DNA of 45,602 bases from a virus, in the IMG/VR virus record IMGVR_UViG_3300020202_000026, positions 1 to 45,602 of that record; one strand, 5' to 3'. The position numbers were made by a program, and so were the translations under genes. The notes below the pieces were generated by a model. It made no database searches. It worked only from the letters and a program-made list of their open reading frames with translations, and was not told the DNA's origin. Below, in pieces: positions 15,127-22,923 of this stretch (its first letter is position 1; each line of letters begins with the position of its first letter).

Positions 15127-15166
15127 GGAGAGGTGGCAGAGTGGCTGAATGCAACTGCCTGCTAAG
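15127..15166 (+). other. attP-like core: 5' half of a tRNA-Ser(GCT) gene
   Basis: The stretch starting GGAGAGGTGGCAGAGTGGCT reads as acceptor strand, D-arm, anticodon 5' stem and the loop CTGCTAA with anticodon GCT at 15161-15163. After G15166 the sequence no longer pairs with the 5' stem, and no variable arm, T-arm or 3' acceptor strand follows. It is therefore a fragment, not a tRNA gene. It lies 60 bases from the integrase stop and between putative arm sites, so it is the likely attP core with exchange in or near the anticodon loop. Confidence 0.7.
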
Positions 15167-15205
15167 AATGATGCTTTAGGCGTGTTTGCCGTCGATGGCG
15201 TATTG

Positions 15206-15229
15206 AAATTGTAATTAAAATTGTAATTA
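15206..15229 (+). repeat. Candidate integrase arm-type sites, tandem pair
   Basis: Two exact adjacent copies of AAATTGTAATTA lie at 15206-15217 and 15218-15229. They overlap the integrase stop codon. A related copy is at 15013. Spacing and position suit arm-type integrase sites. Confidence 0.5.
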
Positions 15230-16189
15230 AATTTTGAGTTTGTCAATGGAATCCCTCACATGGCCGTCCGAAAGATGGCTATAAATCACCGTTGTTTCAA
15301 TCCTCGAATGTCCCAAAAGCTTTGAAACTGTCACAATATCTACCCCATTCATGACCAAATGTGAAGCGAAGGTATGCCGGAAGGTATGCCAACCAATATC
15401 TTTGCGTCCTGTAGCCGCCTGGAGGCTTCGTAGAGCCCTATAATTAACCATCATCTTAAACGGGATCGTGTTTTTAGTCAATAGGGGCTTAAGCCTATCG
15501 TGAATCGGAATAACACGAAATCTCCCGGATTTGCTCTTGGGGACGGTTATAGTATTGTTTTCTAGGTCTATGTCCTTCCATTTAATATTAATGATTTCCC
15601 CGTAGCGCATTCCAGTGTAAAGTGCCACCATAACCAACGGGTATAATTCGTGTTTACGGATCGAGTCCAAAATATTCTCGATCTCTTTCTTGGACAAGTA
15701 GCGCGGTGGTTTACGTTCTACTTTATATTTTTTCATGTAAGCGAGCGGACTAGAGTGGATAAGGCGTTTTCTGATACAAAAGCTCAGAAATGCCTTTACG
15801 GTCTTAATAATGTGGTTGGCAGTGGTATGGTTTATCTTCTCTGAGTCAAGTTTGTTTTGGATAAAGGTTGATAACCCCTGCTCAGTGATTTGATTAACAA
15901 AGGTAAGGCCCATTGTCGTAGAAAAAGACTTAAGCCTGGATTGATCGTCAGCTATGGTTTTAGGGGTTTTTCTGTGTCTTGAATCCTCTGAATATTCCAA
16001 GATTGCTTCGTTGATCAGAGCGTTTTTGGTGGGCAGGGGAGAATCGCCAATTGATAACTTGTTCTCAAATTCATTCCGTTTGTACTTAGCCACCTTTGGA
16101 TCGCGAGTCTTTAGGCTTTTTTGGATAAGCCGTCCAGACTCATAATAAGACACCCACCAGATATTGCCTCTTAAGTAAATTGAAGCCAT
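15227..16189 (-). CDS. int: Tyrosine-family integrase
   Basis: A 320-residue site-specific recombinase. The N-terminal arm-binding region begins MASIYLRGNIWWVSYYESG. A SAM-like core-binding domain spans about 55-155, and the catalytic domain runs from about 165. Active-site residues are visible: Arg195 (YTGMRYGEI), Lys220 (PKSKSGRFR), His268-x-x-Arg271 (WHTFRHTF), His294 (LGHSRIETT) and the nucleophile Tyr303 (IYSHL). AGGAAT precedes ATG 16189. The gene is adjacent to the attP candidate, as usual. It should integrate the phage at a host tRNA-Ser gene. Confidence 0.95.
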   Translation of the reverse strand: MASIYLRGNIWWVSYYESGRLIQKSLKTRDPKVAKYKRNEFENKLSIGDSPLPTKNALINEAILEYSEDSRHRKTPKTIADDQSRLKSFSTTMGLTFVNQITEQGLSTFIQNKLDSEKINHTTANHIIKTVKAFLSFCIRKRLIHSSPLAYMKKYKVERKPPRYLSKKEIENILDSIRKHELYPLVMVALYTGMRYGEIINIKWKDIDLENNTITVPKSKSGRFRVIPIHDRLKPLLTKNTIPFKMMVNYRALRSLQAATGRKDIGWHTFRHTFASHLVMNGVDIVTVSKLLGHSRIETTVIYSHLSDGHVRDSIDKLKI

Positions 16190-16224
16190 AATTCCTATTG
16201 CAACTCAGTTGCATTGTGATAGAA

Positions 16225-16596
16225 TTATTTATTATCAATGCTTTTTAATCCTTTGGAAATTTCATTATAAAAAGGGGCCCAGAATAGTCGTATAAAGAAT
16301 CTTATAGTAAATTGACTTAAAAATAGAAGACCAAAAAACGAAATATTCCACTTCCACATTGGGGAAATATCCATCTGAAATGTCGCAAAAATCATTAAAT
16401 TTAGAATCAAAATTATTAAATACGAAATTAGGATATATACTCGCTCTGGTTGAAATAGCCATTTTTTCTTTGAAGTTAGTACTTCAAATGCCTTTGGATA
16501 TGCCCCTTTTAATTTCGGCAATATTAATAATATTCCTAACGAATGTAAAATAATTAAAAGTATTGTTAAAATTACCTCGAGCCAATTTTCTACCAT
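16225..16596 (-). CDS. Membrane protein in the lysogeny module
   Basis: A 123-residue protein with an N-terminal helix (WLEVILTILLIILHSLGILL) and two more hydrophobic stretches (YILISYLIILILNLMIFATF, ISFFGLLFLSQFTIRFFI). GCAGGAG precedes the start. It lies between integrase and repressor genes, where prophages often carry lysogenic-conversion genes. AT-rich with many Ile/Leu codons. Not recognised. Confidence 0.6.
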   Translation of the reverse strand: MVENWLEVILTILLIILHSLGILLILPKLKGAYPKAFEVLTSKKKWLFQPERVYILISYLIILILNLMIFATFQMDISPMWKWNISFFGLLFLSQFTIRFFIRLFWAPFYNEISKGLKSIDNK

Positions 16597-16636
16597 AAAA
16601 TCTCCTGCTTTGCCAGACCCCTAAACCCGGAACGGT

Positions 16637-16819
16637 TTAGGATGAGAAGAGGGCTGTCAGCATCTCTACTAGCATGCGGCCCTCCTTTTCATTGAGAGGC
16701 AAGTAGCCTCTTTCAAATACGCTAATACCTCTTAATCCTCTCCACGGACTTTTTCTTAGTGATCTGGGAATCCTTTCTTGATCATTTAGAATTGATCGCG
16801 TAAACTCTCTGACACTCAT
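16637..16819 (-). CDS. Small basic protein (60 residues)
   Basis: Sequence MSVREFTRSILNDQERIPRS, then SPWRGLRGISVFERGYLPLN and a helical end. The start overlaps the 3' end of the upstream secreted-protein gene by 38 bases and lacks a good ribosome site, so expression would rely on coupling. Its stop lies within a perfect 8-pair hairpin (16620-16641). No family recognised; moderate evidence that it is a gene. Confidence 0.4.
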   Translation of the reverse strand: MSVREFTRSILNDQERIPRSLRKSPWRGLRGISVFERGYLPLNEKEGRMLVEMLTALFSS

Positions 16820-17201
16820 TTTTCATGTTTTCGAGATATGTGTTTAATTCTTGTGCATGCGGATTAAACAACTCGCAATTTGGATTATTCTCTATCTGAG
16901 GCCATTTTGAAAAGCAGAGTGATTGTGCCATATATTGAGTTTGTGGATTGGTTGATAAAGACATTAGAGTGGCGGAGCATTCGTGCCTTTTAATTTCATG
17001 ATATCTTGATAATGATTTACACATTTCGCTCCATGACTTTTGATATTCTGTGTGGGCCCATTCATAACAGATGGTTAAGTCATTTTTGGCCGATTGGCGA
17101 CTTTCTGTTTCGAGATTTTCCTTTCTGGGGACATACCACATAAAATAATACCCAACCGACACCGCGATGATTAAAAATGATATTTTATTGAGGTGTTTCA
17201 A
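16782..17201 (-). CDS. Secreted or anchored Cys-containing protein
   Basis: A 139-residue protein. An N-terminal hydrophobic segment (ISFLIIAVSVGYYFMWYV) is followed by a polar helical domain with six Cys, as in TICYEW, SEMCKSL, RHECSATL, SLCFSKW, NPNCELF and KNECQRV. Cys spacing in a probably periplasmic domain suggests disulphides. It lies between the repressor and integrase genes and is probably expressed by the prophage. A similar layout is seen in the protein at 28352. Confidence 0.6.
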   Translation of the reverse strand: MKHLNKISFLIIAVSVGYYFMWYVPRKENLETESRQSAKNDLTICYEWAHTEYQKSWSEMCKSLSRYHEIKRHECSATLMSLSTNPQTQYMAQSLCFSKWPQIENNPNCELFNPHAQELNTYLENMKNECQRVYAINSK

Positions 17202-17315
17202 AATCCTGTCCTAAAAGTGCCCTTCCACTTATCCCTGACCTTGTTTCAATCTATATCTGACTGACCTAAAGGTGCTTTCTATTCAACTCCCCGGCGCCGG
17301 AGAACCCTTTTCTTT

Positions 17316-17942
17316 TTATTCCAAGCTGCGCGTCTTAGGCGTATGTGATAGTACCTTTGCGATAACTTCAAAACGTTTGGGATCAAATTCATCCTCCACG
17401 CTTAAGTTGGTTGTCCGCAAAATGATCTTGTCACCATACTTCTTTAGTTGTCTAAGTATAGGAATTTTAAGCTTTTTGTCGCGTAAGATGTAGTACTTCC
17501 CGTCCTCAATTGTTGCTTCAAAGCCTACCTCTAAAATATCCCCTACCTTGAATTCTGGTTCATTATTTGAATCCCCAAGTTGTACCTTAAACACAGACAC
17601 CTTTCCTTTCTTAAGTTTTGTGTGTTTTTTCGCAACCTCGGGGGTAAGGTCATAGATTGATTCCCAGGAGAGGACGAGGGAGTCCGGCTCTGGGGGGAGT
17701 GGGTTAAAGTTCCCTTTCCTTAATAATGCAATGTCTTCCGGGCCTAAAAAAAGCTCGGCTTCGGTAATTCCAAAATATTGACAAATTTTTTTGCGCTGCT
17801 TAGGGTTTGGCTCTTGTCTATTTGATTCCCATTGGGAAATAGTTGCTTGTCCAACCCCTAAATGATTGGCTAGTTTTTTTTGTTGGATGTCGCGATCTTC
17901 GCGCAACCTTTTTAGTCTTTCTCCAATGGTCATTGCGGACAT
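17316..17942 (-). CDS. CI-like prophage repressor
   Basis: A 208-residue protein. Residues 7-62 form an HTH_3 domain (IGERLKRLREDRDIQQKKLA, then GVGQATISQWESNRQEP). The C-terminal half resembles the S24/LexA fold, with GDSNNEPEFKVGDILEV around Ser125. No Ala-Gly or Cys-Gly cleavage pair is seen in the linker, and the catalytic Lys position is unclear, so self-cleavage on DNA damage is doubtful. It is divergently placed from the Cro-like gene and faces three palindromic operators. No ribosome site precedes ATG 17942; ATG 17933 is an alternative start. Confidence 0.9.
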   Translation of the reverse strand: MSAMTIGERLKRLREDRDIQQKKLANHLGVGQATISQWESNRQEPNPKQRKKICQYFGITEAELFLGPEDIALLRKGNFNPLPPEPDSLVLSWESIYDLTPEVAKKHTKLKKGKVSVFKVQLGDSNNEPEFKVGDILEVGFEATIEDGKYYILRDKKLKIPILRQLKKYGDKIILRTTNLSVEDEFDPKRFEVIAKVLSHTPKTRSLE

Positions 17943-17989
17943 AATAAACTGCTTTTTTTCTTGTGGAGGATAATCTTAACTTTACAGAT

Positions 17990-18017
17990 AATTTATCAAA
18001 AAATGTAATTTTTGCAA
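17990..18017 (-). promoter_or_regulatory. Candidate repressor-maintenance promoter
   Basis: On the minus strand TTGCAA (18017-18012) and TAAATT (17995-17990) are separated by 16 bases, the same spacing as the strong rightward promoter. The operator at 18026-18044 lies just upstream of it, where a bound repressor could activate. The match to consensus is modest. Confidence 0.35.
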
Positions 18018-18025
18018 TAATTAGA

Positions 18026-18044
18026 ATTTCCCAAAATGGGATAT
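18026..18044. promoter_or_regulatory. Repressor operator 3
   Basis: ATTTCCCAAAATGGGATAT is a 19-base imperfect palindrome with the same arm-spacer-arm layout (7-5-7) as the two other operators. A further half-site CGGATAA lies at 18051-18057. Confidence 0.6.
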
Positions 18045-18100
18045 TTTCGACGGATAAAGTGATTAAAAATTTAGATTTCAAAAATGTTGTAAAAAAACGC

Positions 18101-18128
18101 TTGACAATATCCGAAAAACGGATATACT
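18101..18128 (+). promoter_or_regulatory. Early rightward promoter (PR-like)
   Basis: TTGACA at 18101-18106 and TATACT at 18123-18128 are separated by 16 bases. The spacer and the first half of the -10 box are the operator at 18107-18125, so repressor binding would exclude RNA polymerase. It drives the Cro-like gene and the early operon. Confidence 0.85.
18107..18125. promoter_or_regulatory. Repressor operator 1
   Basis: ATATCCGAAAAACGGATAT: perfect 7-base arms around AAAAA. It lies between the -35 and -10 boxes of the early promoter. Confidence 0.8.
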
Positions 18129-18167
18129 TTGGTTAGCTTCAAAAGAAGCGATTTTTTTTAAAACGAA

Positions 18168-18186
18168 TTATCCCAAAAACGGATAA
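18168..18186. promoter_or_regulatory. Repressor operator 2
   Basis: TTATCCCAAAAACGGATAA: the same motif with one mismatch between arms. It lies about 15 bases before the Cro-like start codon, in the transcript leader region. Confidence 0.7.
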
Positions 18187-18201
18187 AAAATAGAGGTAAA
18201 A

Positions 18202-18453
18202 ATGATAGTAGAAAAAGGCGCATTTAGACTCACTGAGAAGTTGCGGCAGTGGCTCGAATTGAAGGGATGGACTCAACGTGAATTAGCTACTGAATTAAAG
18301 GTAGACGAATCCTTAATTTCCATGTGGCTAGATAAAGACAACCCGAGGCACCCATCTTGGCAACAATTGAAAAAAGTTTGCCTGCTTACAGGGTTGGATA
18401 TTTCCGAGCTTATGACTTTTGATCGAAACATTGAAAGAGACGATAAGGAGTAA
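18202..18453 (+). CDS. Cro-like HTH regulator
   Basis: An 83-residue protein with a helix-turn-helix at about 18-60 (LKGWTQRELATELKVDESLI, SMWLDKDN). It is the first gene of the early operon, behind three operators, and starts after AGAGGTAAAA. As in lambdoid phages it probably represses the repressor promoter and commits to lysis. Confidence 0.8.
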   Translation: MIVEKGAFRLTEKLRQWLELKGWTQRELATELKVDESLISMWLDKDNPRHPSWQQLKKVCLLTGLDISELMTFDRNIERDDKE

Positions 18454-18455
18454 AA

Positions 18456-18653
18456 ATGGGGGGGTGCGGATCGGGCAGGCGTTCAGTAAAGGCAGAGGCA
18501 ATTTATTGTTTGCTTGGAGTCCAGATGGATTTGCAAAGAATAATCCTTGAGGGCATTGACGACAAGACCGTGGCCCGCGAAGACCTTAAAGTAATGATTC
18601 AAGATGCAGTCAAAAAAATCAAAGTCGTCCAAGAAGAAGTGGAGCGGATTTGA
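18456..18653 (+). CDS. Small early protein (65 residues)
   Basis: MGGCGSGRRSVKAEAIYCLL then a helical segment with DDKTVAREDLKVMIQDAVKK and VVQEEVERI. It has a Gly/Cys/Arg start and an acidic/basic coiled-coil end. The stop overlaps the start of the next gene. No family recognised. Confidence 0.55.
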   Translation: MGGCGSGRRSVKAEAIYCLLGVQMDLQRIILEGIDDKTVAREDLKVMIQDAVKKIKVVQEEVERI

Positions 18654-18853
18654 TGATTAAACCACAAGACGAACTATTGACACTCGAAGAAGCGGCGGAA
18701 TATTTACGCATTAGCTACCGCTCGGCTAAAAAGACACACCTTAGTTGGGAAAAGTTTGGAGTTAAAACGTACCGACCACCGTTTATGAAGAGGGGATTCA
18801 GATTCAAAACTTCTGAGATTCTACGCATGGTGGAAATGGGAGCGATTAACTAG
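18650..18853 (+). CDS. Excisionase-family HTH protein
   Basis: A 67-residue protein. LLTLEEAAEYLRISYRSAKK is the HTH_17/MerR-like winged helix typical of Xis proteins, with a basic wing (PPFMKRGFRFKTSEI). In the early operon it probably binds attP to direct excision with the integrase, or acts as a small regulator. Confidence 0.65.
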   Translation: MMIKPQDELLTLEEAAEYLRISYRSAKKTHLSWEKFGVKTYRPPFMKRGFRFKTSEILRMVEMGAIN

Positions 18854-18861
18854 GAGGGGCA

Positions 18862-19398
18862 ATGAAAGTCAACGCCGATTATAAAAATGACTACAAGCTG
18901 ATGATGGAGGCAGGGAAAAGCTACAACGCGAATCTTTATAGAAAACAACATGATTCGTCGTGGCTTTTGATGGGGTGTCTGGTGTTAGCTTTTGCGGTGC
19001 TGTTTGTTGGCGGTTGCCAGAAGATGGCATGTGCGGATGAAATTGATATGGCAAAAATAATGATGATTGAAAGCCACGGGAATCCGTTGGCTCACAATAA
19101 AGCAGATGATAGCAGGGGCCTCTTTCAGATCACACCAATTGTACTACAAGAATGGAATAATTACAACCGCAGTACCCCCTACCAAATGTCCTCCCTTTGG
19201 AACCCTGCTATCAATGAAAAAATTGCCCGATGGTACATGCTGGCTAGAATTCCAGCCATGTTTCGGGCTTACAAAATAAAAGACACTGTAGAAAATCGAA
19301 TTATTGCTTGGAATGCAGGAATTTCATATTTAGTGAAAGGCAAACCATTACCAAAAACTACGCGGAAATATCTCGCAAAATATCGAGGTGAAAAATGA
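18862..19398 (+). CDS. Membrane-anchored lytic transglycosylase (SLT)
   Basis: A 178-residue protein. The cytoplasmic N-tail is followed by a hydrophobic segment at 33-51 (LLMGCLVLAFAVLFVGG) and Cys52, a possible lipobox. The SLT domain follows: catalytic Glu70 in MIESHGNPLAHN, then SRGLFQITP and RIIAWNAG. It cleaves peptidoglycan glycan strands. Lying third from the repressor region it is early, far from the lysis cassette, so it may open the wall after entry, or be an anchored endolysin held inactive. Confidence 0.8.
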   Translation: MKVNADYKNDYKLMMEAGKSYNANLYRKQHDSSWLLMGCLVLAFAVLFVGGCQKMACADEIDMAKIMMIESHGNPLAHNKADDSRGLFQITPIVLQEWNNYNRSTPYQMSSLWNPAINEKIARWYMLARIPAMFRAYKIKDTVENRIIAWNAGISYLVKGKPLPKTTRKYLAKYRGEK

Positions 19399-19670
19399 AC
19401 GCAATAGAAAAATACGAAGGCATAACGGGGGAAGATCTTCCTCGTAAGGCGAAGAGGATTAATAATCCTGAGTATTTACCAATGTTGAAATTTTTTGAGA
19501 TGTTTCGTGCTGGAGAAGTTGTTTTTGATGGCCCCAATGCTTGGGGAAGCGTCAAAAATAATCCATGCGAATTATATCGTCATAAAGATGGTCGATGGAT
19601 TGAATGCTATACGCCATGCCTTGGGGGGATGGAAACTTTCTACATTGAAAAAGCCGAAGGAGAAATCTAA
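19395..19670 (+). CDS. Early protein of unknown function (91 residues)
   Basis: The start overlaps the SLT gene stop (ATGA). EDLPRKAKRINNPEYLPMLK leads a soluble alpha-beta sequence with RHKDGRWIECYTPCLGGMET; three Cys and several Trp/Tyr. AAGGAG precedes the end. No family recognised. Confidence 0.6.
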   Translation: MNAIEKYEGITGEDLPRKAKRINNPEYLPMLKFFEMFRAGEVVFDGPNAWGSVKNNPCELYRHKDGRWIECYTPCLGGMETFYIEKAEGEI

Positions 19671-19859
19671 ATGAAAAAAACCGCAGATGGTTTGTTTAGC
19701 CAAAAGAAAGTTGATCAATTTGCTGATCGAGCAATCGTCACATTAAATAGTTATGAATTATCCGTTCTCGTTGACCGGCTCGTTGAGTTTCAAGAAGGGA
19801 ATGTTCAGCTTTCTACGGTCCAACGCATTAGTCGAGCTGTTTCTATTGAGGAATTTTAA
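19671..19859 (+). CDS. Small helical early protein (62 residues)
   Basis: Soluble, with FSQKKVDQFADRAIVTLNSY and LVDRLVEFQEGNVQLSTVQR. It starts directly after the previous stop (TAAATG), behind AAGGAGAAAT, and its stop overlaps the next ATG (TAATG). No recognised domain. Confidence 0.6.
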   Translation: MKKTADGLFSQKKVDQFADRAIVTLNSYELSVLVDRLVEFQEGNVQLSTVQRISRAVSIEEF

Positions 19860-20059
19860 TGAACCACGTAATCGCACAAGGAGCGCCGGGGTCACTGATT
19901 AGAAAGTTTCAAGATCATCCTGAATTGGGGGTTGAGCTGCTGGAAATTGCTAGGGGTGTAGCAAGGATGCTTGGGAATACTCCTGGATTAACAACTCAAG
20001 AAAAACGGTTTTTAGATGATGCACGGGAAGCCATTGCCAAAGCCGAAGGAGCCGAATAA
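19859..20059 (+). CDS. Small early protein (66 residues)
   Basis: LIRKFQDHPELGVELLEIAR then NTPGLTTQEKRFLDDAREAI suggest a helical soluble protein. Translation is coupled at both ends. No domain recognised. Confidence 0.55.
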   Translation: MNHVIAQGAPGSLIRKFQDHPELGVELLEIARGVARMLGNTPGLTTQEKRFLDDAREAIAKAEGAE

Positions 20060-20314
20060 ATGCTCGACCTCTTAAAAATGACCAAACAAATATTGGGGGT
20101 AGATATGCAACCTTTGCCCGGAAGCGGGAATCACATTGTGAGAAATCATGATCTGATGGAGTCGCTAAATGTTCGTAAATACTGCTCACGTTGTGACTGC
20201 GAACGGGTCCATATCTGCTTAATTTGTGAAGACGAGATCACAACCATTCAGTGCATTGACGGCAACGGTATATGCGGTGAATGCTTTACTAAACAAGGAG
20301 GGTCAAATGAATAA
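20060..20314 (+). CDS. Cys-rich zinc-binding protein
   Basis: An 84-residue protein with CxxC pairs: CSRCDCERVHICLICEDE and CIDGNGICGECF. This suggests two zinc sites. It begins right after the previous stop and its end overlaps the HNH gene. Possibly nucleic-acid binding. Confidence 0.65.
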   Translation: MLDLLKMTKQILGVDMQPLPGSGNHIVRNHDLMESLNVRKYCSRCDCERVHICLICEDEITTIQCIDGNGICGECFTKQGGSNE

Positions 20315-20816
20315 CGAAATCATGACACAGGAGAGAAGTGCATCACCCTCAATGAGCCAATCGTATATAACTGTGCGGGAAAAAAAATTATCTTGGCAAA
20401 GAAATCAACGCAGGAAGTTCGCTTTAAAGCACGGGTTTTCTAGCGCATCTAATTATAGCGCTGGTGGGTCGCGTGGGGATGTTTTAAGGCGAGATGACTA
20501 TAAATGTATCAAATGCTTCATGACGGATGATGAGCATAGGAAAATATTTGGACGCCCAATTACCATCGACCATAAAGACCGAAATCGTAAAAACAACTCA
20601 ATGGAAAACTTGCAAACTTTATGTCTCCGATGTCATGGTCAAAAAGATATTCTTCCCCGGTTAAAGGTAAAAAAGTTTTTACCATTTCTTGAACAAGCTA
20701 AGTCAATGAGGCAAGTAGGCAATTCATACCAAGCAATTTCTGATGCTTTAGGGTTCAGTACAGCAACAGTGTGGAAGTACTTAAACAATAAAACAAAGGA
20801 GCAATCTTATGAATAA
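20307..20816 (+). CDS. HNH endonuclease with C-terminal HTH
   Basis: A 169-residue protein from ATG 20307 behind AAGGAGGG. Zinc ligands Cys67/Cys70 (CIKC) and Cys106/Cys109 (CLRC) surround the HNH core ITIDHKDRNRKNNSMENLQT with catalytic His89. Residues 130-160 (QVGNSYQAISDALGFSTATV) form a helix-turn-helix. It resembles homing or recombination nucleases of phages. A frame open upstream to 20226 overlaps the previous gene and is not the start. Confidence 0.75.
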   Translation: MNNEIMTQERSASPSMSQSYITVREKKLSWQRNQRRKFALKHGFSSASNYSAGGSRGDVLRRDDYKCIKCFMTDDEHRKIFGRPITIDHKDRNRKNNSMENLQTLCLRCHGQKDILPRLKVKKFLPFLEQAKSMRQVGNSYQAISDALGFSTATVWKYLNNKTKEQSYE

Positions 20817-21633
20817 CGAAATCATTGAAGTGGCATCGACTGGCGGCATAACGGTAGCACGCGATCCTAATACGGTCTTGGAAGAAGCAAAAAATGCGGC
20901 TAAAGCATTAATGACCGTCGTAAGCCAAAAAAAGAAGCCTGTTGTGATTAATAACGAGCAGTATCTTGAGTTTGAAGATTGGCAAACTGTTGGTCGTTTT
21001 TATGGCGTGACGGCAAAGGTCACAAAAACAGAACTAATCGACCTCGGGGGGGTAAAAGGATACGAGGCTACCGCTGAAGTCATTAGAAATTCGGACGGCA
21101 TGGTTATTTCATCAGCAGATGCCATGTGCCTTAATGATGAGGAGAAGTGGTCAACTCGGGCAAAATATGAATACATAAACGGTAAAAAGGAGAAGGTTGG
21201 AGATGTTCCTGTCCCACTTTTTCAACTCCGAAGCATGGCACAAACAAGGGCATGTGCCAAGGCCCTTCGCAATGTTTTGGCTTGGGTCGTTGTTTTGGCT
21301 GGATTTAAACCTACGCCAGCCGAAGAAATGACTGGCAATGAAACAAGCTCTCACACTTCAACAGCCAAGGCGGAAGATACAAGTGCTAGTCATCAACAAT
21401 CTCCACCTCCGCCACAGCCAAAAAGCAACGGGAACGGCAACGGCCATCATCCCAATGCAATCAGCGAACCACAAGCCAAACGTCTCTTCGCTATCGCTAT
21501 GGGTGCTGGGATGAGCAAGGATCAGTTTCAGCAGTGGTTACTTTACAACTACAACTTCAACACTACCAAAGAAGTGACCAAAGAAAAATACGAAGAAATT
21601 TGCAAAGCCGCGGAGAACTATGTCCACGCCTGA
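20809..21633 (+). CDS. Putative single-strand annealing recombinase
   Basis: A 274-residue protein. Core about 40-165: YLEFEDWQTVGRFYGVTA, YEATAEVIRNSDGMVISSAD, then FQLRSMAQTRACAKALRN and WVVVLAGFKPTPAEEM, a pattern that recurs in phage annealing-like proteins. A low-complexity linker (SPPPPQPKSNGNGNGHH) joins a helical C-terminal domain (ISEPQAKRLFAIAMGAGMSK). Followed by a RecB-like nuclease and a coiled-coil protein, it looks like a phage recombination cassette. Rad52/Erf relationship is inferred, not demonstrated. Confidence 0.55.
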   Translation: MNNEIIEVASTGGITVARDPNTVLEEAKNAAKALMTVVSQKKKPVVINNEQYLEFEDWQTVGRFYGVTAKVTKTELIDLGGVKGYEATAEVIRNSDGMVISSADAMCLNDEEKWSTRAKYEYINGKKEKVGDVPVPLFQLRSMAQTRACAKALRNVLAWVVVLAGFKPTPAEEMTGNETSSHTSTAKAEDTSASHQQSPPPPQPKSNGNGNGHHPNAISEPQAKRLFAIAMGAGMSKDQFQQWLLYNYNFNTTKEVTKEKYEEICKAAENYVHA

Positions 21634-22237
21634 GTTAATCTTCAAGCCTGGGATTCACCAATATTATCAAGGGGGACGTGAAATCCCAGGCGTAACCAAA
21701 ATTCTCAATCATTTTGGGATTGTTGATTTGTCCTTTGTCCACGAGGACATATTAAGAACCTGCCGTGATCGAGGCACCAATGTACACCTTTTGTATGCGT
21801 TATATGACCAAGGGGACTTGGGGGAATATGATCCGGCATGGAATCCGTGGCTTAATGCTTGGAAGAAATTCCTTAATGATTTTAAGCCTGAAATTATTGC
21901 GGTCGAAATACCCCTCTCATCCAGACTCTGGAATCTTGCTGGGACGATAGATCGGATTATCCGAACCAAAGAGGGCGGGGTTATCGACATAAAGACAGGT
22001 GTTCCGCAAAAAGCCACCGCTTTACAAACTGCCGCTTACAAAATCCTTGTCGAAGAGAATTTTCCAAATATCAAGATAAAGTTTCGCTGGACACTCAAGG
22101 TTGAGCCAGATAACTACCGCATCATCGAGCATAAAGACCGAACGGATGAACATGTTTTTAAGGGACTGGTGCAAGCCTACAACTGGAAATTAAACAAGGG
22201 ATTAATTAAAGGAGATCGGGATGATTGTAGCAACTAA
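21620..22237 (+). CDS. RecB/Cas4-like PD-(D/E)xK exonuclease
   Basis: A 205-residue protein. The nuclease core is LAGTIDRIIRTKEGGVIDIK then TGVPQKATALQTAAYKI: acidic residues of GTIDR, VIDIK and the following QTAAY match the RecB-family motif order. The N-terminus (GIHQYYQGGREIPGVTKIL) is typical of these phage nucleases. It overlaps the annealing-like gene by 14 bases. It probably resects DNA ends for recombination. Confidence 0.8.
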   Translation: MSTPELIFKPGIHQYYQGGREIPGVTKILNHFGIVDLSFVHEDILRTCRDRGTNVHLLYALYDQGDLGEYDPAWNPWLNAWKKFLNDFKPEIIAVEIPLSSRLWNLAGTIDRIIRTKEGGVIDIKTGVPQKATALQTAAYKILVEENFPNIKIKFRWTLKVEPDNYRIIEHKDRTDEHVFKGLVQAYNWKLNKGLIKGDRDDCSN

Positions 22238-22916
22238 CAACAGAATTAATTTACAGCCGATTGATGTGAGTCGCTCCAATGAGGCACTGAAAGAAACAGA
22301 AACCATGTTGAGCGATGCGCGGCTGGTTGTAATCAAAAATCAAGAGCAGTACAACGCCGCCGTCGAGACGTTGAAGATTATTAAAGCGAAGGCTAAGGAT
22401 TTGGAGATAGAGCGCAAAAGAATCACAACTCCGCTTGATGCTGCTAAGTCTGCAATCATGGATTTATTTCGGAAGCCAACGGAATATCTCGCGGAGGCTG
22501 AGAAGATTGTTAAGACTGCTTGTGTTGCCTATACGACGGAGCAAGAGCGCATTCGGCTTGAGCAAGAGCGGAAATTACAAGAAGAAGCTCGTAAAGCCGA
22601 GGAGAAGCGGAAAAGGGAACTCGAAGAACAAGCCAAGAAATGGGAAGCCAAAGGCAATGCTGAGAAGGCCGAAGAAAAGCGTCAGATGGCCGAGGAGGTT
22701 TATGTTCCCACCCCGGTTGTCCCCGTTCAAGTGGAAAAGGCCGCGAATGAGTCATATCGTGAAATTTGGAAATTCCGCATCGTCGATGAATCTCTTATCC
22801 CCAGAGAATACCTTGTTGTGGATGAAAAGCTTTTAGGTCAGACGGCACGGAATGGAAAAGGAAAAATTAAAGTTCCTGGGGTTGAGTTTTTCTCGGAGAG
22901 AACTTTGGCAATTTAG
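22221..22916 (+). CDS. Recombination-associated coiled-coil protein
   Basis: A 231-residue protein with a long charged coiled coil at about 105-160 (EQERIRLEQERKLQEEARKA), a linker with PTPVVPVQ, and a globular end (YREIWKFRIVDESLIPREYL). Such proteins lie beside phage annealing/exonuclease pairs. It overlaps the nuclease gene by 17 bases. Confidence 0.65.
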   Translation: MIVATNNRINLQPIDVSRSNEALKETETMLSDARLVVIKNQEQYNAAVETLKIIKAKAKDLEIERKRITTPLDAAKSAIMDLFRKPTEYLAEAEKIVKTACVAYTTEQERIRLEQERKLQEEARKAEEKRKRELEEQAKKWEAKGNAEKAEEKRQMAEEVYVPTPVVPVQVEKAANESYREIWKFRIVDESLIPREYLVVDEKLLGQTARNGKGKIKVPGVEFFSERTLAI

Positions 22917-22923
22917 GTGATTT

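Noticed and set aside
15127-15210. Full tRNA-Ser gene
   Set aside because: There is no 3' anticodon stem, variable arm, T-arm or 3' acceptor strand, so only a fragment is present.
17316-17942. LexA-like self-cleaving repressor
   Set aside because: A Ser in GDS is present, but there is no Ala-Gly or Cys-Gly cleavage pair and the Lys of the dyad is unclear.
22435-22836. 133-codon overlapping frame
   Set aside because: It is a shadow of the coiled-coil gene at 22221; composition follows the real frame.
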